Part shown: one piece after another, positions 6,365-7,312 of the stretch
Layout: each line of letters begins with the position of its first letter
Numbering within the stretch: position 1 is the stretch's first letter
Assembly: GCA_023391315.1 (NCBI GenBank)
Contig: JAEWBD010000041.1
Location: forward strand, 1 to 7,312
Direction: 5' to 3'
DNA: 7,312 nucleotides
Source of the DNA: Bacteroidota bacterium
GTDB taxonomy: Bacteria > Bacteroidota > Bacteroidia > Chitinophagales > Chitinophagaceae
Position numbers and translations under genes: made by a program
The notes under the pieces: generated by a model
The model's database searches: none
What the model was told of the DNA's origin: nothing
What the model saw: only the letters and a program-made list of their open reading frames with translations

Positions 6365-7312
6365 ATGAAATCATTTCGAATTATAATTCCCGTTACTGCT
6401 ATAATTGCTGTAGTAGTACTTTATTCCTGTAAAAAAGACTTCCTGACACATACGCCGCAAGGCCAGTTAAGCGCCGACGTATTGGCTTCACCTTCAGGTA
6501 TTAACGGGTTATTGATAGGCGCTTATGCTGCCCTGGATGGCCAGGATGTGGGCAATGGCACGCCCTGGGGCTCTTCTGTGAGCAACTGGATATGGGGAAG
6601 CGTGATGGGCACAGATGCATCCAAAGGAAGTTATTCAGGAGACCAGCAGGGTATGAATGAAATATTCAACTACCAGTCAAGCACTTCCAACAGCTTTTTT
6701 GAAGATAAATGGAAAGCTGAGTACGAAGGCATAAGCAGGTGCAATAATGTACTTAAAGTTTTGCCCCAGATCACTACCATGTCAACGCCCGACACTACCA
6801 ATATTGCTGCCCAGGCAAAATTTTTAAGGGGGCATTATTATTTTGACCTTAAAAAAATGTTCAATATGGTACCCTGGATAGATGAAAATACTATTGACTA
6901 TTACCAGCCAAATAATACGGATATATGGCCGAATATTGAAGCCGATTTTAGCTATGCTTATGATAACCTTCCGGAAACACAATCTGAAGCAGGCCGTGCA
7001 AATAAATGGGCAGCAGGCGCATATCTTGCCAAAGCTTATTTATACCAGGGGAAATATGCAGAGGCGAAAACAATTTTTGACAATATTATTGCCAACGGTA
7101 AAACATCATTGGGCGTGAAATATGACTTGTTTACAAACTTTGAAGACAACTGGCGCCCTGAAGATGAAGCTGCCAGTCCTGAAGCAGTTTTCCCTGTTGA
7201 AATGGCGGCTAATGCAGGCAGTTTTGATAATGCCAATTATGGTGATATGCTGAACTTCCCTTATGGAAACAGCCCCTTTGGATGCTGCGGTTTCTATCAG
7301 CCAAGGCAGGAT
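6365..7312 (+). CDS. SusD/RagB-family nutrient-binding outer-membrane lipoprotein, 3'-truncated
   Basis: This is the surface lipoprotein partner of the SusC-like barrel, which captures substrate and acts as a lid over the transporter. The frame from ATG 6365 stays open to the window end (316 codons); since SusD proteins usually have about 500-550 residues, some 200 or more are missing. The N-terminus is a lipoprotein signal: MKSFRIII, a hydrophobic core, then lipobox LYSC with Cys22, followed by KKDFLTHTPQGQLS, typical for the family. Further hallmarks are WKAEYEGISRCNNVLKVL (about 116-133), the conserved AKFLRGHYYFDL (about 151-162) and TPR-like helices in NKWAAGAYLAKAYLYQGKYA (about 213-232). 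Near the edge NSPFGCCGFYQPRQD resembles the usual region before the C-terminal substrate-contact part. It starts 26 bases after the susC stop, consistent with one operon. No Shine-Dalgarno is visible, only an A-rich leader. Family is certain, ligand unknown. Confidence 0.93.
   Translation, partial: MKSFRIIIPVTAIIAVVVLYSCKKDFLTHTPQGQLSADVLASPSGINGLLIGAYAALDGQDVGNGTPWGSSVSNWIWGSVMGTDASKGSYSGDQQGMNEIFNYQSSTSNSFFEDKWKAEYEGISRCNNVLKVLPQITTMSTPDTTNIAAQAKFLRGHYYFDLKKMFNMVPWIDENTIDYYQPNNTDIWPNIEADFSYAYDNLPETQSEAGRANKWAAGAYLAKAYLYQGKYAEAKTIFDNIIANGKTSLGVKYDLFTNFEDNWRPEDEAASPEAVFPVEMAANAGSFDNANYGDMLNFPYGNSPFGCCGFYQPRQD

Noticed and set aside
6882..7118. 78-codon + strand frame beginning MKILLTITSQ
   Set aside because: It is out of frame within the SusD-like gene, whose own frame is continuous from 6365 to 7312 with clear family motifs.

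Overview
The window looks like a chromosomal fragment from a member of the Bacteroidota, most plausibly a Chitinophagaceae-like bacterium. Evidence: a SusC/SusD-type outer-membrane nutrient-uptake pair, start codons without clear Shine-Dalgarno sequences, Bacteroidota-style -7 boxes (TAnnTTTG) and moderate GC content. The family-level assignment is inference. All supported genes are on the + strand.

Layout. Positions 2-412 hold the 3' part of an HD-domain phosphohydrolase gene that begins outside the window. After a short gap with a small repeat/hairpin and a clear TAnnTTTG box comes ispH (530-1756), the last enzyme of the MEP isoprenoid pathway, in the long plant/cyanobacterial-like form. 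Next is miaA (1859-2725), the tRNA A37 dimethylallyltransferase. An AT-rich, apparently non-coding stretch of about 350 bases (2726-3077) carries a small inverted-repeat cluster and a candidate promoter. It is followed by a susC/ragA-like TonB-dependent transporter gene (about 3078-6338) and, 26 bases later, a susD/ragB-like lipoprotein gene (6365 to the window end) that is cut off by the window edge.

How the genes fit together. IspH makes IPP and DMAPP, and MiaA uses DMAPP to prenylate tRNA, so the two neighbouring housekeeping genes are supplier and consumer of one metabolite. The SusC and SusD homologues would form an outer-membrane complex: SusD is a surface lipoprotein lid and SusC a TonB-energised barrel. 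They probably import a glycan or other oligomer. Its identity cannot be read here because no glycoside hydrolase, peptidase or regulator of the locus lies inside the window.

I found no mobile element, CRISPR array, tRNA or rRNA gene, and no convincing undescribed system. The points most worth a second look are the plant-type IspH, its almost leaderless promoter geometry, the ispH-miaA pairing, and the structured spacer before susC.
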